From: Actinomycetota bacterium
GTDB lineage: Bacteria; Actinomycetota; Actinomycetes; Nanopelagicales; Nanopelagicaceae
Length of the DNA stretch: 9,741 nt
Direction: 5' to 3'
Assembly: GCA_009705075.1 (NCBI GenBank)
Contig: WLCY01000008.1
Location: 1-9,741 of the forward strand
In this document: positions 1 through 6,806 of the stretch, in pieces
Layout of the letters: every line of letters starts with the position of its first letter
Position numbering within the stretch: the first letter of the stretch is position 1
Notes under the pieces: model-generated
Database searches by the model: none
Told to the model about the DNA's origin: nothing
What the model saw: the letters and a program-made list of their open reading frames with translations, nothing else
Made by a program: the position numbers and the translations under genes

Positions 1-45
1 TGCCTTCTTGCGACGCTTTGGTGCAGATTTCTTAGCTGCGGCCAT
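1..45 (-). CDS. N-terminal fragment of a Lys/Ala/Arg-rich protein, cut by the window edge
   Basis: Only the first 15 codons are present, reading leftward from an ATG at 45-43, and they give MAAAKKSAPKRRKKA. The start is supported by a strong Shine-Dalgarno AGGAGA (complement of 51-56) lying 5 nt upstream. Six of the 15 residues are basic (K or R) and five are Ala, the composition of disordered nucleic-acid-binding tails. In Actinobacteria such N-termini occur on the primary sigma factor (RpoD/SigA/HrdB), on histone-H1-like or HU proteins with basic tails, and on some ribosomal or translation factors. The fragment cannot decide among these. The gene follows the MFS gene on the same strand, but the 185-bp AT-rich gap suggests its own promoter. 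Confidence 0.8.
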   Translation of the reverse strand, partial: MAAAKKSAPKRRKKA

Positions 46-230
46 GTACATCTCCTAATCAGAATAGTTCGATCCGTCACCGAACCTGTTCATGGATAAG
101 CGTGTCATTAAATGCAAAAACTTTCCACTATTTTGCGTGATTTTTTACCTGCGTGTCGCAACAATATTTTTTTATATTTTTATGTATTTCGCGAAATGTT
201 TTTCGCAAAATTAGCGATTTTTTTTAATAA
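46..230. other. AT-rich intergenic region with repeated TTTCGC/GCGAAA motifs
   Basis: This gap separates the end of the leftward MFS gene from the start of the next leftward gene, so it should hold the promoter of the latter. It is very rich in A and T (notably 164-182 and 218-230). I could not find a convincing -35/-10 pair on the minus strand. A short inverted repeat GTTCG/CGAAC (67-71 and 81-85) would lie in the 5' leader of the downstream gene. No clear intrinsic terminator for the MFS gene is present: the best minus-strand hairpin (191-206) is followed by an A-rich rather than a U-rich stretch. Confidence 0.45.
186..211. repeat. Tandem operator-like repeat TTTCGC(G/A)AAAT
   Basis: TTTCGCGAAAT (187-197) is followed 14 bp later by TTTCGCAAAAT (201-211), identical at 10 of 11 positions. 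The first copy sits in a perfect 12-bp palindrome, ATTTCGCGAAAT (186-197). A further inverted copy of the right-hand half, ATTTTGCG, lies at 130-137. The repeated palindromic sites in an intergenic region resemble binding sites for a dimeric regulator acting on the leftward gene that starts at 45. GCGAAA (191-196) can also pair with TTTCGC (201-206) around a 4-nt loop, so a hairpin is an alternative reading. No regulator is identified. Confidence 0.4.
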
Positions 231-1526
231 TTACTGATCTGAATCGCCATTTTGCACCTTTTTTGCATCTTCAGCCCGAATTTTTCGCTGCTCAACCGCA
301 AATTCGTTGGTTCTGGCGTCGTATTTTCTAAATTTTGGGAGTGCAGCGGCCGCAATCGATACAAAACCGATGCAAAGCAGTCCGCCACTTATTACCGATG
401 TACGCAAGTTGGTAACAGCGGCAAATGTTCCGGCACGCATCTGCCCACCCAGTGGTCCAACCGAGTAAGAAAGTAATTCGATTCCCGCCAATCTTCCGCG
501 AAGTTCATCGGGTATCGATTGATTCCAGATAGCTCCTCGAAAAAGGGCGCTGACCATGTCAGATGCCCCGGCAAGTGCCAAGAAGAGAAGGATTAAAAAG
601 AGCGAGTTGGTCGTCCCGGCAAGAGTTATAGCGGCTCCCCAACCAAGTGCAGCCAGAAAAACTGCACGACCATGGTGGTGATAATTTTTTATCCAACCAC
701 TTGTCAAGGTTACGAATACTGAACCAATAGTTCCGGCGGCGTAAAACAATCCAAGTGCCCAAGTGGCATTTAACTGATCAGCCCAAAATGGAAAGAGTGC
801 ATTTGGCATGGCAAAGAACATGGCTGCCAAATCCACCAAGTAAGTGCCCAGTAGGTCTTTTCGAGAGGTGGCGTATCGAATGCCTTCAGCCATTGCTTTC
901 ATTGTTGGTGCAGATTCTTTTTCAGTAGGTTTCACAGACTTAACTCTGAGAATGAAAATTATTGAAATAGCAAATGTGATTACATCAACCAGGTATGCAG
1001 TTCCGGTACCGGCAGTTGCTAATAAAATTCCTGCCAACGCCGGGCCAGTGATAACTCCGGTCTGCCAGCGCAACGACATCAGAGCACTTGCTGAAGGTAG
1101 GTCGGCGTGGCCAACAAGTCTCGGCAGAATTGCATCAGCACTTGGTCTCTGCAATCCATCAAGGGCGGCGAAGGATCCGGCCACAATGTAAATCCAAATC
1201 AAACTCGGTTCTGCCAACTGGCTATTTATGAAGAGCGAGAAGGTCATCACCATTAGGGCAAACTCGGTAAACAGAATCATCTTTCGGCGATCGACCCGAT
1301 CGGCTAAGACGCCACCATAAAGCCCAAAAACAATCAGTGGGATAAGTTCAACTGCCCCCATCAAGCCGACTGCAATATAAGAGTTGGTTAGCTCCTTGAT
1401 TTGAAAGGGCAGCGCGACATAAGTGATCATCGAGCCGAAGTAACTAATTAGGCCAGAGCTCCATAACCGACGAAAATCTGGATATTTTCGAAGCGGTGAG
1501 ATATCTACCGCTATTTTTTTGAGCAC
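231..1526 (-). CDS. MFS transporter, probable efflux pump of the EntS-like MFS_3/DHA3 type
   Basis: This 431-residue integral membrane protein has the length and hydrophobic pattern of a 12-helix major facilitator. The loop between helices 2 and 3 carries the MFS motif A, GGVLADRVDRRKM (residues 71-83). The second half has PDELRGRLAG (339-348), followed by a Gly/Pro-rich GPLGG (357-361). That combination is typical of the MFS_3 proton-driven exporters related to the enterobactin exporter EntS and macrolide-efflux proteins, so export of a small molecule is the likely role; the substrate cannot be read. The C-terminus (about 399-431) is a charged cytoplasmic tail. The start is GTG at 1526, with no Shine-Dalgarno but a TANNNT box 6 nt upstream. 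The gene lies only 21 bp after panB, so cotranscription is likely too. No damage is seen. Confidence 0.88.
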   Translation of the reverse strand: MLKKIAVDISPLRKYPDFRRLWSSGLISYFGSMITYVALPFQIKELTNSYIAVGLMGAVELIPLIVFGLYGGVLADRVDRRKMILFTEFALMVMTFSLFINSQLAEPSLIWIYIVAGSFAALDGLQRPSADAILPRLVGHADLPSASALMSLRWQTGVITGPALAGILLATAGTGTAYLVDVITFAISIIFILRVKSVKPTEKESAPTMKAMAEGIRYATSRKDLLGTYLVDLAAMFFAMPNALFPFWADQLNATWALGLFYAAGTIGSVFVTLTSGWIKNYHHHGRAVFLAALGWGAAITLAGTTNSLFLILLFLALAGASDMVSALFRGAIWNQSIPDELRGRLAGIELLSYSVGPLGGQMRAGTFAAVTNLRTSVISGGLLCIGFVSIAAAALPKFRKYDARTNEFAVEQRKIRAEDAKKVQNGDSDQ

Positions 1527-1532
1527 TGGGAT

Positions 1533-1538
1533 AATCTA
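1533..1538 (-). promoter_or_regulatory. Candidate -10 box for a leaderless MFS transcript
   Basis: On the minus strand TAGATT is followed by ATCCCA and then the GTG start. The box fits TANNNT with a 6-nt gap, which would place transcription initiation at the start codon, as in actinobacterial leaderless mRNAs. There is no Shine-Dalgarno for this gene. No recognisable -35 element is present; its place is taken by the 3' end of panB. The alternative is that the gene is simply read through from panB. Confidence 0.4.
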
Positions 1539-1547
1539 TTTAATATT

Positions 1548-2351
1548 TTAGTGAAAAGTTTGTTCTGGGCCAGGGAATTGCCCAGCAGAAACCTCACTTG
1601 CAAATTCTTTAGCAGCACCTAACATTTCGGCCCGCAGGTTGCGATAGGCCTTTGCCAACTTTGGTGGATTCTTGGTAATGCCCATCAAATCGGTCCAGAC
1701 TAGGACTTGAGCATCACAGTACTTTCCAGCGCCAATTCCGACAGTTGGGATTGAGAGCTCTTCAGAAATTTTCTTAGCCAGATCTTCTGGGACTAGCTCT
1801 AAGACAATGGCAAATACTCCAGCCGCTTCGAGAGTTTTAGCATCTTCAATTATCTGCGCCGCCCCATCGCCCCGCCCTTGAACTTTAAAGCCACCAAGAG
1901 CATGGACTGATTGTGGAGTCAGGCCAAGGTGTCCCATTACTGGAATTCCGGCGGCGATTAACTTCTTGATTTGAGGAACCACTTTTGCCCCGCCTTCCAA
2001 CTTCACAGCATGAGCTTTCGCCTCCTTGAAAAACCTAATTCCTGTAGCAAGGGAGGCATCGGGTCCAGACTCGTATGATCCAAAAGGAAAATCGGCCACG
2101 ACCATTGCTCGTGATGTTGAATTAACGACCGCTCGTGTCAATGGAATTAGCTCATCTACAGTTACGGGAATCGTGTTCACCTCACCTAAGAAGTTATTGC
2201 CCGCCGAATCTCCCACCAACAGAACTGGGATATTGGCCTCGTCGAAAATCTCGGCAGTCATCTGCTCGTAGCAAGTTAGCATCGCCCATTTTTCGCCGCG
2301 CTTTTTGAAGGCAGCCAAATCAGAAATAGAGATTCGATTAATTTGAGTCAT
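1548..2351 (-). CDS. panB: 3-methyl-2-oxobutanoate (ketopantoate) hydroxymethyltransferase
   Basis: PanB transfers a one-carbon unit from 5,10-methylenetetrahydrofolate to 2-oxoisovalerate to give ketopantoate, the committed step of pantothenate and hence coenzyme A synthesis, in the cytoplasm. The 267-residue length is normal for the family. Family landmarks in order: LTCYEQMTA (25-33), the metal ligand in VGDSAGNN (Asp48), ADFPFGSYE with the second ligand (Asp87), KLEGG (Lys117 and Glu119), the HLGLTPQS signature (141-148), the likely catalytic Glu185 in LELVP, and GIGAG (205-209). The ATG at 2351 has a Shine-Dalgarno AGGAG (complement of 2358-2362) 6 nt upstream. It is divergent from nadE across 110 bp and probably shares its transcript with the downstream MFS gene. 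All expected active-site residues are present. Confidence 0.97.
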   Translation of the reverse strand: MTQINRISISDLAAFKKRGEKWAMLTCYEQMTAEIFDEANIPVLLVGDSAGNNFLGEVNTIPVTVDELIPLTRAVVNSTSRAMVVADFPFGSYESGPDASLATGIRFFKEAKAHAVKLEGGAKVVPQIKKLIAAGIPVMGHLGLTPQSVHALGGFKVQGRGDGAAQIIEDAKTLEAAGVFAIVLELVPEDLAKKISEELSIPTVGIGAGKYCDAQVLVWTDLMGITKNPPKLAKAYRNLRAEMLGAAKEFASEVSAGQFPGPEQTFH

Positions 2352-2449
2352 GAGCAGCTCCTAGTTCCAAATTTTGCGAACTCAAGGCCGGCTTTCGGTC
2401 CCTGGTCGCTCTTTGAACTTAAAGAAAGTGTAACCAATTCTTATGCAGG

Positions 2450-2455
2450 TAGGCT
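2450..2455 (+). promoter_or_regulatory. Candidate -10 box for a leaderless nadE transcript
   Basis: TAGGCT is followed by six bases (AGCCAC) and then the ATG of nadE at 2462, the same geometry as before the MFS gene. The only ribosome-binding-like triplet is AGG (2451-2453), inside this box and 8 nt from the ATG. No clear -35 lies 16-18 bp upstream. The rest of the divergent gap (2352-2449) shows no confident panB promoter. Confidence 0.38.
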
Positions 2456-2461
2456 AGCCAC

Positions 2462-4174
2462 ATGGGAAATGCAAGCGGATTCAACACCGGCCAATTGCGA
2501 ATAGCCCTTGCTCAAGTTAACCCGACACTCGGTGATTTAACTGGTAATAGCGAGTTAATTTGTGAATATGCCGCAAAGGCAAAGGTTGCCGGAGCCCATG
2601 TCGTGCTCTTTCCTGAGATGGTTATGACGGGGTATCCCGTAGAAGATCTTGCGCTTCGTCAGACTTTTAGGGTCGCGAGTAAGACCGCTGTTTTAGAAGT
2701 TGCAGATCGCCTGGAGGATCAAGGTTTTGGGGAGATGCTCGCGTTAGTTGGTTATCTAGATGGAAGCGATGAACAGAAACCTCAGAATGCTGTCGCACTT
2801 ATTTATCGCGGTGAAGTAGTTGCTCGTTATGTAAAGCACCATCTGCCAAATTATGGCGTCTTTGATGAATTTAGAAATTTTGTCGCCGGCGATCGCTCGC
2901 TTGTAGTTCGATTCCATGGCATCGATATCGGAATCGCAATTTGTGAAGATATCTGGGTTGATGATGGACCTGTCGCAGAATTGAAAGCGCGTACTCCTGG
3001 ACTTGTACTGGTCCCAAATGGCAGCCCCTTCGAAAGAGCAAAAGAAGATGTCCGTCAATCATTGGTAAGGAAGCGAGCGAAAGATATCGGCGCTCCGCTG
3101 GCCTATGTAAATATGACCGGTGCTCAAGATGATTTAGTTTTCGATGGTGACAGTATCGTCGCAACTGCAAATGGTGACATTGTTGCAAGAGCCCCACAAT
3201 TCTTCGACGGCCTAATGGTTGTTGATTTAGATTTGCGAATTGGCACCTCAACGCCTGATGTTGTTTTGACTGAGGCGCCGCTGGCCCCATACGAGAAAAT
3301 TACCCATGGCATAGCCCACCCAATGAGCGAGCTTTCGCAGACCTGGCAAGCCCTAGTTGTTGGACTTCGCGATTACGTTGAAAAGAACAAATTTAAGAGT
3401 GTAATTCTCGGACTCTCCGGAGGAATTGATTCCGCCCTTGTTGCAACAATTGCAGCTGATGCGATTGGCGCCGACCGGGTCTTTGGCGTAGGTCTGCCAA
3501 GTCGTTATTCATCTGATCACTCGCTAACAGATGCTGCTGAACTTGCTAAGAGCGTTGGCCTAAATTATCGGGTTATCGAAATCGAACCAATGGTTTCCAC
3601 TTTCTTGACCCAACTTGGATTGACTGGTCTGGCTGAAGAGAATGTTCAGGCGCGAGTTCGTGGAACAACACTCATGGGGCTTTCAAATCAAGAGGGACAT
3701 TTGGTTCTTGCAACCGGTAACAAATCTGAACTCGCTGTCGGGTACTCAACTATGTATGGCGATGCCGTCGGGGGATATGCACCTATTAAAGATCTCTTTA
3801 AAACTGATGTTTGGGCACTTGCAAAGTGGCGCAATACTCAAGCAACTAAAAATGGGCAGACACCTCCAATCCCAACCAATTCGATTTCTAAAGAGCCAAG
3901 CGCCGAACTTCGTCCTGGCCAAAAAGATACAGATTCGCTTCCAGATTATTTATTGCTTGATCAAATTTTGCATATCTATATCGAACAGGATCTCGGACTT
4001 GCGGGAGTGTTGGCGGCAGGATTTGATTTAGAGCTGGCCACCAAAATCATTCGGATGGTGGATGCGGCTGAATACAAGCGCCGCCAATATCCACCTGGAA
4101 CCAAGATTTCTAAGCGGGCATTTGGTAAAGATCGCCGTTTGCCAATTACATCAGCCTGGCGCGAGCATAATTAA
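2462..4174 (+). CDS. nadE: Glutamine-dependent NAD+ synthetase
   Basis: This enzyme makes NAD+ from nicotinic acid adenine dinucleotide, ATP and ammonia drawn from glutamine, the last step of NAD synthesis. It is a two-domain 570-residue protein. The N-terminal nitrilase-like glutaminase domain (about 12-270) has the expected Glu-Lys-Cys triad: Glu52 in LFPEMVMTGYP, Lys125 in YVKHHLPNYGVFDE and Cys161 in IAICEDIW. The C-terminal synthetase domain (about 290-570) has the ATP pyrophosphatase P-loop LGLSGGIDSALVA (317-329), ATGNKSELAVGYSTMYGD (417-434) and KRRQYPPGTKIS (539-550). It is shorter than the roughly 680-residue mycobacterial form but typical for bacteria. The ATG at 2462 is the natural start, since the glutaminase domain begins soon after. 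No terminator follows, so transcripts may run into the ABC operon. Confidence 0.97.
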   Translation: MGNASGFNTGQLRIALAQVNPTLGDLTGNSELICEYAAKAKVAGAHVVLFPEMVMTGYPVEDLALRQTFRVASKTAVLEVADRLEDQGFGEMLALVGYLDGSDEQKPQNAVALIYRGEVVARYVKHHLPNYGVFDEFRNFVAGDRSLVVRFHGIDIGIAICEDIWVDDGPVAELKARTPGLVLVPNGSPFERAKEDVRQSLVRKRAKDIGAPLAYVNMTGAQDDLVFDGDSIVATANGDIVARAPQFFDGLMVVDLDLRIGTSTPDVVLTEAPLAPYEKITHGIAHPMSELSQTWQALVVGLRDYVEKNKFKSVILGLSGGIDSALVATIAADAIGADRVFGVGLPSRYSSDHSLTDAAELAKSVGLNYRVIEIEPMVSTFLTQLGLTGLAEENVQARVRGTTLMGLSNQEGHLVLATGNKSELAVGYSTMYGDAVGGYAPIKDLFKTDVWALAKWRNTQATKNGQTPPIPTNSISKEPSAELRPGQKDTDSLPDYLLLDQILHIYIEQDLGLAGVLAAGFDLELATKIIRMVDAAEYKRRQYPPGTKISKRAFGKDRRLPITSAWREHN

Positions 4175-4188
4175 ATACCTGCAATCAG

Positions 4189-4226
4189 TTAGCAACTAGA
4201 CATTAAATAGCAACCTTCTTTAGAAT
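4189..4226 (+). promoter_or_regulatory. Promoter of the amino-acid ABC operon
   Basis: A -35 TAGACA (4197-4202; 5 of 6 match to TTGACA) is separated by 18 bp from a -10 TAGAAT (4221-4226; 5 of 6 match to TATAAT). Initiation would be near 4233, giving a leader of about 50 nt. The block around the -35 (4189-4205) matches the one upstream of the riboswitch promoter (7591-7607) at 15 of 17 positions. Confidence 0.62.
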
Positions 4227-4227
4227 T

Positions 4228-4239
4228 CCCGAATTCGGG
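4228..4239. promoter_or_regulatory. Perfect 12-bp palindrome at the predicted start site, operator candidate
   Basis: CCCGAATTCGGG is self-complementary and centred on about 4233.5, where transcription from the preceding -10 should begin. The hexamer GAATTC occurs twice, at 4223-4228 (overlapping the -10) and 4231-4236, so the site can be seen as a direct repeat with 8-bp phasing. A second palindrome, GGGATCCC (4239-4246), abuts it. The position suits a repressor that blocks RNA polymerase. It is not an intrinsic terminator, because no T-tract follows. Confidence 0.42.
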
Positions 4240-4283
4240 GGATCCCAATGTTGTATCTATCAGAAGAAGTGAAGGGCTTAAGA

Positions 4284-5135
4284 ATGAGAAAACTTAAATT
4301 TATTGCTCCGCTAGCTATTGCAGCACTGCTGCTCACAAGCTGCGGTTCTTCAGGTGAGAGCAAATCTGCTTCAGCTTCTGCTGAGTGCAAGGCTGGCGCG
4401 CTTTCAACGGTGACTCCTGATGTTTTAACAATCGCAACCGGCGAACCTGCATATTCACCTTGGGTCCTAAATGACAAGCCAGAATCAGGCGAAGGTTTTG
4501 AAGCCGCTGTTGCATATGCAATTGCCAAGGAACTTGGTTACAAGAACGAAAATGTGAAGTGGGTTCGTACTACATTCGATGGCGCAATTGCTCCAGGACC
4601 AAAGACCTTCGATTTCAACATTCAGCAATACTCAATAACTGCAGAACGCGCAAAGGTTGTCGACTTCTCATCTTCTTACTACAAGTCAAACCAATCAATC
4701 GTCTCCTTCAAGGGAAGCAAGATTGCCAGCGCAAAGTCAATCGCTGATATCAAGGCAGCAAATCCAAAGATTGGTGCAGCCGTTGGAACAACTTCACTTG
4801 ACGCCGTTGAAAACGCACTCGGCCTAAAGCCACAAGTTTTCAATGACAACGCTGCTGGTGTTGCCGCACTTAAGAATGGCCAGATTGATGGCTTCGTAGT
4901 TGATCTACCAACTGCGTTCTATCTATCTGCTGCAGAGATTAAGGATGGAATCATTGTTGGCCAACTTGAAAATTCAAGTTCAGCCGATGAAGGTGCCGGA
5001 CTCCTTCTTGCAAAGGACAGCCCAATTACATCTTGCGTAACTAACGCGCTAGAGGCAATCCGCAAGAGCGGGGAGCTAGAAACAATTACAAATAAGTGGC
5101 TAACTTCTGCTGCAGGAGCGCCGTTCTTAAAGTAA
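4284..5135 (+). CDS. Amino-acid ABC transporter substrate-binding lipoprotein
   Basis: This is the extracytoplasmic binding component of a polar amino-acid importer (SBP_bac_3 family). I place the start at the ATG at 4284, giving 283 residues. It is followed at once by a lipoprotein signal peptide with basic n-region MRKLKF, a hydrophobic core and the lipobox LLTSC with lipidated Cys20, and it is preceded by GAAGGG (4271-4276) at 7-nt spacing. An in-frame ATG at 4248 would add 12 residues ahead of the signal peptide and falls in the leader. The mature part opens with a Ser/Ala-rich linker, then LTIATGEPAYSPW, the family signature ITAERAKVVDFSSSYY (about 118-133) and the ligand-contact segment DGFVVDLP (about 202-209). 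Ligand specificity cannot be read. Lysine codons in the mature part are almost all AAG (20 of 21), suggesting high expression, as expected for a binding protein. Confidence 0.93.
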   Translation: MRKLKFIAPLAIAALLLTSCGSSGESKSASASAECKAGALSTVTPDVLTIATGEPAYSPWVLNDKPESGEGFEAAVAYAIAKELGYKNENVKWVRTTFDGAIAPGPKTFDFNIQQYSITAERAKVVDFSSSYYKSNQSIVSFKGSKIASAKSIADIKAANPKIGAAVGTTSLDAVENALGLKPQVFNDNAAGVAALKNGQIDGFVVDLPTAFYLSAAEIKDGIIVGQLENSSSADEGAGLLLAKDSPITSCVTNALEAIRKSGELETITNKWLTSAAGAPFLK

Positions 5136-5148
5136 TCTCCAACCTAAT

Positions 5149-6060
5149 ATGAGTAATGAAATAGGGCGTCCATCTGAATCTGATTCAGGTGCGGCGCCCT
5201 ATAACTTTGGCGGAGTCTGGGTTCCAAGCGAACTTGAAATTGCAAGACGGGCCGCACGGAGAACGCGAAATACTAGAAATTCAATAATTGCAATCTTTTC
5301 AAGCATCGTTGTTATAGGCGGACTAGCTCTAATCGCAGTGACATCGCCTGGTTGGAAATCATTATCTGACACCTTCTTTGCGTGGGCATATGGCGTTGAA
5401 GTTTTACCAAAAATAATTCTCGGGTTCGGCACAAATGTGACGCTTACTCTGATCGCATCAACATGTGTCGCGATTCTTGGTTTAAGCATCGCCCTTATAA
5501 GAACCTCAAGGTCTCCAGCCTTGGCACCTTTTCGAATTCTGGCAACGTTATATGTAGATATATTTCGAGGAATCCCAATGTTGCTGGTAATTCTTTTAGT
5601 TGGATTTGGAATTCCGGCTCTGCGAATCCAAGGGCTAACGAATAATGTTTTAGTCCTAGGAACAATCGCGGTAATCATTACTTACACCGCATATGTAGCC
5701 GAAGTTATTCGAAGTGGAATTCTGACAATTCACCCTAGCCAGCGAGCAGCAGCTAGATCTCTCGGTTTAAGCCATTTCCAGAGCCTGCGATATGTGGTTC
5801 TGCCACAAGCATTTAGAAGAGTGACGCCACCGCTTTTAAATGACTTGGTTGCTTTAATTAAAGACACCGGTTTAGTTTCAATCCTTGGTGTGACAGATGC
5901 TGTCCGCGCGGCCCAGATAGCCAGCAGCCGAAGCTTTAATTACACACCTTATGTAATGGCTGCGATCATCTTTTTACTAGTGACTATTCCGCTTACTCGT
6001 TTCACTGACCGAACGCTTCGACGTTCAATCGAGCGCCAGAATGCGACCGGTGTCGCATGA
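5149..6060 (+). CDS. Amino-acid ABC transporter permease (HisM/GlnP family)
   Basis: This 303-residue membrane subunit forms the translocation path. The cytoplasmic coupling loop (EAA motif) is clear: AAARSLGLSHF (200-210) running into VVLPQAFRRVTPPLLND (216-232). Upstream, TNVTLTLIAST (95-105) is the usual start of the core domain, and VDIFRGIPMLLVI (136-148) is highly characteristic of polar amino-acid permeases. The N-terminus has an extra Arg-rich cytoplasmic segment (about 30-43) and one additional helix (about 45-64) before the core, a layout I recall for many actinobacterial members. The ATG lies 13 bp after the binding-protein stop and has no good Shine-Dalgarno, so translational coupling is likely. 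The end overlaps the ATPase start by 4 bp (ATGA). A single permease gene implies a homodimer. Confidence 0.94.
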   Translation: MSNEIGRPSESDSGAAPYNFGGVWVPSELEIARRAARRTRNTRNSIIAIFSSIVVIGGLALIAVTSPGWKSLSDTFFAWAYGVEVLPKIILGFGTNVTLTLIASTCVAILGLSIALIRTSRSPALAPFRILATLYVDIFRGIPMLLVILLVGFGIPALRIQGLTNNVLVLGTIAVIITYTAYVAEVIRSGILTIHPSQRAAARSLGLSHFQSLRYVVLPQAFRRVTPPLLNDLVALIKDTGLVSILGVTDAVRAAQIASSRSFNYTPYVMAAIIFLLVTIPLTRFTDRTLRRSIERQNATGVA

Positions 6061-6806
6061 GTCAGCCAGTTCTTGAGGTTAAGCAATTACGAAAGTCTTA
6101 TGGCTCTGAAGTTGTTCTTGAAGATATTTCCTTTAGCGTTCCGGTTCATACTGCCACCGTGTTCATTGGGTCATCTGGCTCTGGCAAATCAACCTTGCTC
6201 CGGTGCATAAATTTGTTGGATCAAATTGATGATGGCTCAATAGTTTTAGATGGCGAAGATATAACTGCGGTCGATGCCGATGTAGATAAAGTTCGCCGCA
6301 AACTTGGCATTGTCTTTCAATCATTCAACCTATTTCCCCACATGAAAGTCATCGATAACATCACTCTGGCGCCGATGAAAGTTCAGGGGATTTCCAAGGA
6401 GATTGCTCGGGAGAACGCCTATAAATTGTTGGACCGTTTTGGGTTGCACGATAAGGCTGAAAATTATCCAGATCGCCTAAGTGGTGGACAGCAACAGCGC
6501 GTTGCGATCATTCGCTCAATCGCCGTGGCACCACGCTTATTACTGCTTGATGAGATTACCTCGGCCCTAGATCCAGTTCTTGTAAATGAAGTTCTGTCGA
6601 CTGTGCGAGATTTGAAAATTGAGGGTATGACAATGGTCCTAGCTACCCATGAAATGGGCTTTGCAAAACAGGTTGCTGACGAAGTCTGTTTCTTGCATCA
6701 CGGCAAAATCTTGGAGTGGGGAACGCCCGCCCAAATACTTGAGGCGCCACAACAACCTGAAACCAAAGAATTTCTCAAGCGAGTTCATGAAGCAGGGCGC
6801 CTTTAG
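6057..6806 (+). CDS. Amino-acid ABC transporter ATP-binding protein
   Basis: This 249-residue cytoplasmic ATPase powers the importer. All nucleotide-binding elements are present in order: Walker A GSSGSGKST (38-46), Q-loop VFQSFNLFPH (86-95), ABC signature LSGGQQQR (141-148), Walker B LLLLDE (161-166), D-loop SALD (169-172) and the switch His198 in ATHEM. NLFPHMKVIDNI matches the GlnQ/HisP type for polar amino acids. One small oddity is Ile after the Walker B glutamate (DEITSALDP), where Pro is most common; it should not affect activity. The gene overlaps the permease by 4 nt and the next gene by 1 nt, a translationally coupled operon. Confidence 0.96.
   Translation: MSQPVLEVKQLRKSYGSEVVLEDISFSVPVHTATVFIGSSGSGKSTLLRCINLLDQIDDGSIVLDGEDITAVDADVDKVRRKLGIVFQSFNLFPHMKVIDNITLAPMKVQGISKEIARENAYKLLDRFGLHDKAENYPDRLSGGQQQRVAIIRSIAVAPRLLLLDEITSALDPVLVNEVLSTVRDLKIEGMTMVLATHEMGFAKQVADEVCFLHHGKILEWGTPAQILEAPQQPETKEFLKRVHEAGRL

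Noticed and set aside
203..225. TCGC/GCGA hairpin followed by eight T on the plus strand as an intrinsic terminator
   Set aside because: The stem is only 4 bp and no plus-strand gene lies upstream; both flanking genes read leftward, and on that strand no U-tract follows the hairpin.
844..1191. Plus-strand open frame of 115 codons inside the MFS gene
   Set aside because: It is the mirror of helix-coding sequence in a well-supported transporter and has no independent protein features.
2385..2411. GC-rich partial palindromes in the panB-nadE gap as a shared operator
   Set aside because: The symmetry is imperfect and short, and no promoter elements could be placed next to it.
2871..3290. Antisense open frame of 139 codons inside nadE
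   Set aside because: It lies wholly opposite conserved NAD synthetase domains, its Arg/His/Leu-rich translation resembles no family, and it has no convincing start context.
4223..4244. Two GAATTC sites and a GGATCC within 22 bp look like a cloning linker or chimeric join
   Set aside because: The sites lie in a coherent promoter-leader between genes of similar composition, and the promoter geometry continues through them. They are better read as natural palindromes; reads spanning the position would settle it.
4248..4283. Upstream in-frame ATG that would lengthen the binding protein by 12 residues
   Set aside because: It places charged residues before a complete lipoprotein signal peptide, and the ATG at 4284 has its own purine-rich ribosome-binding site.
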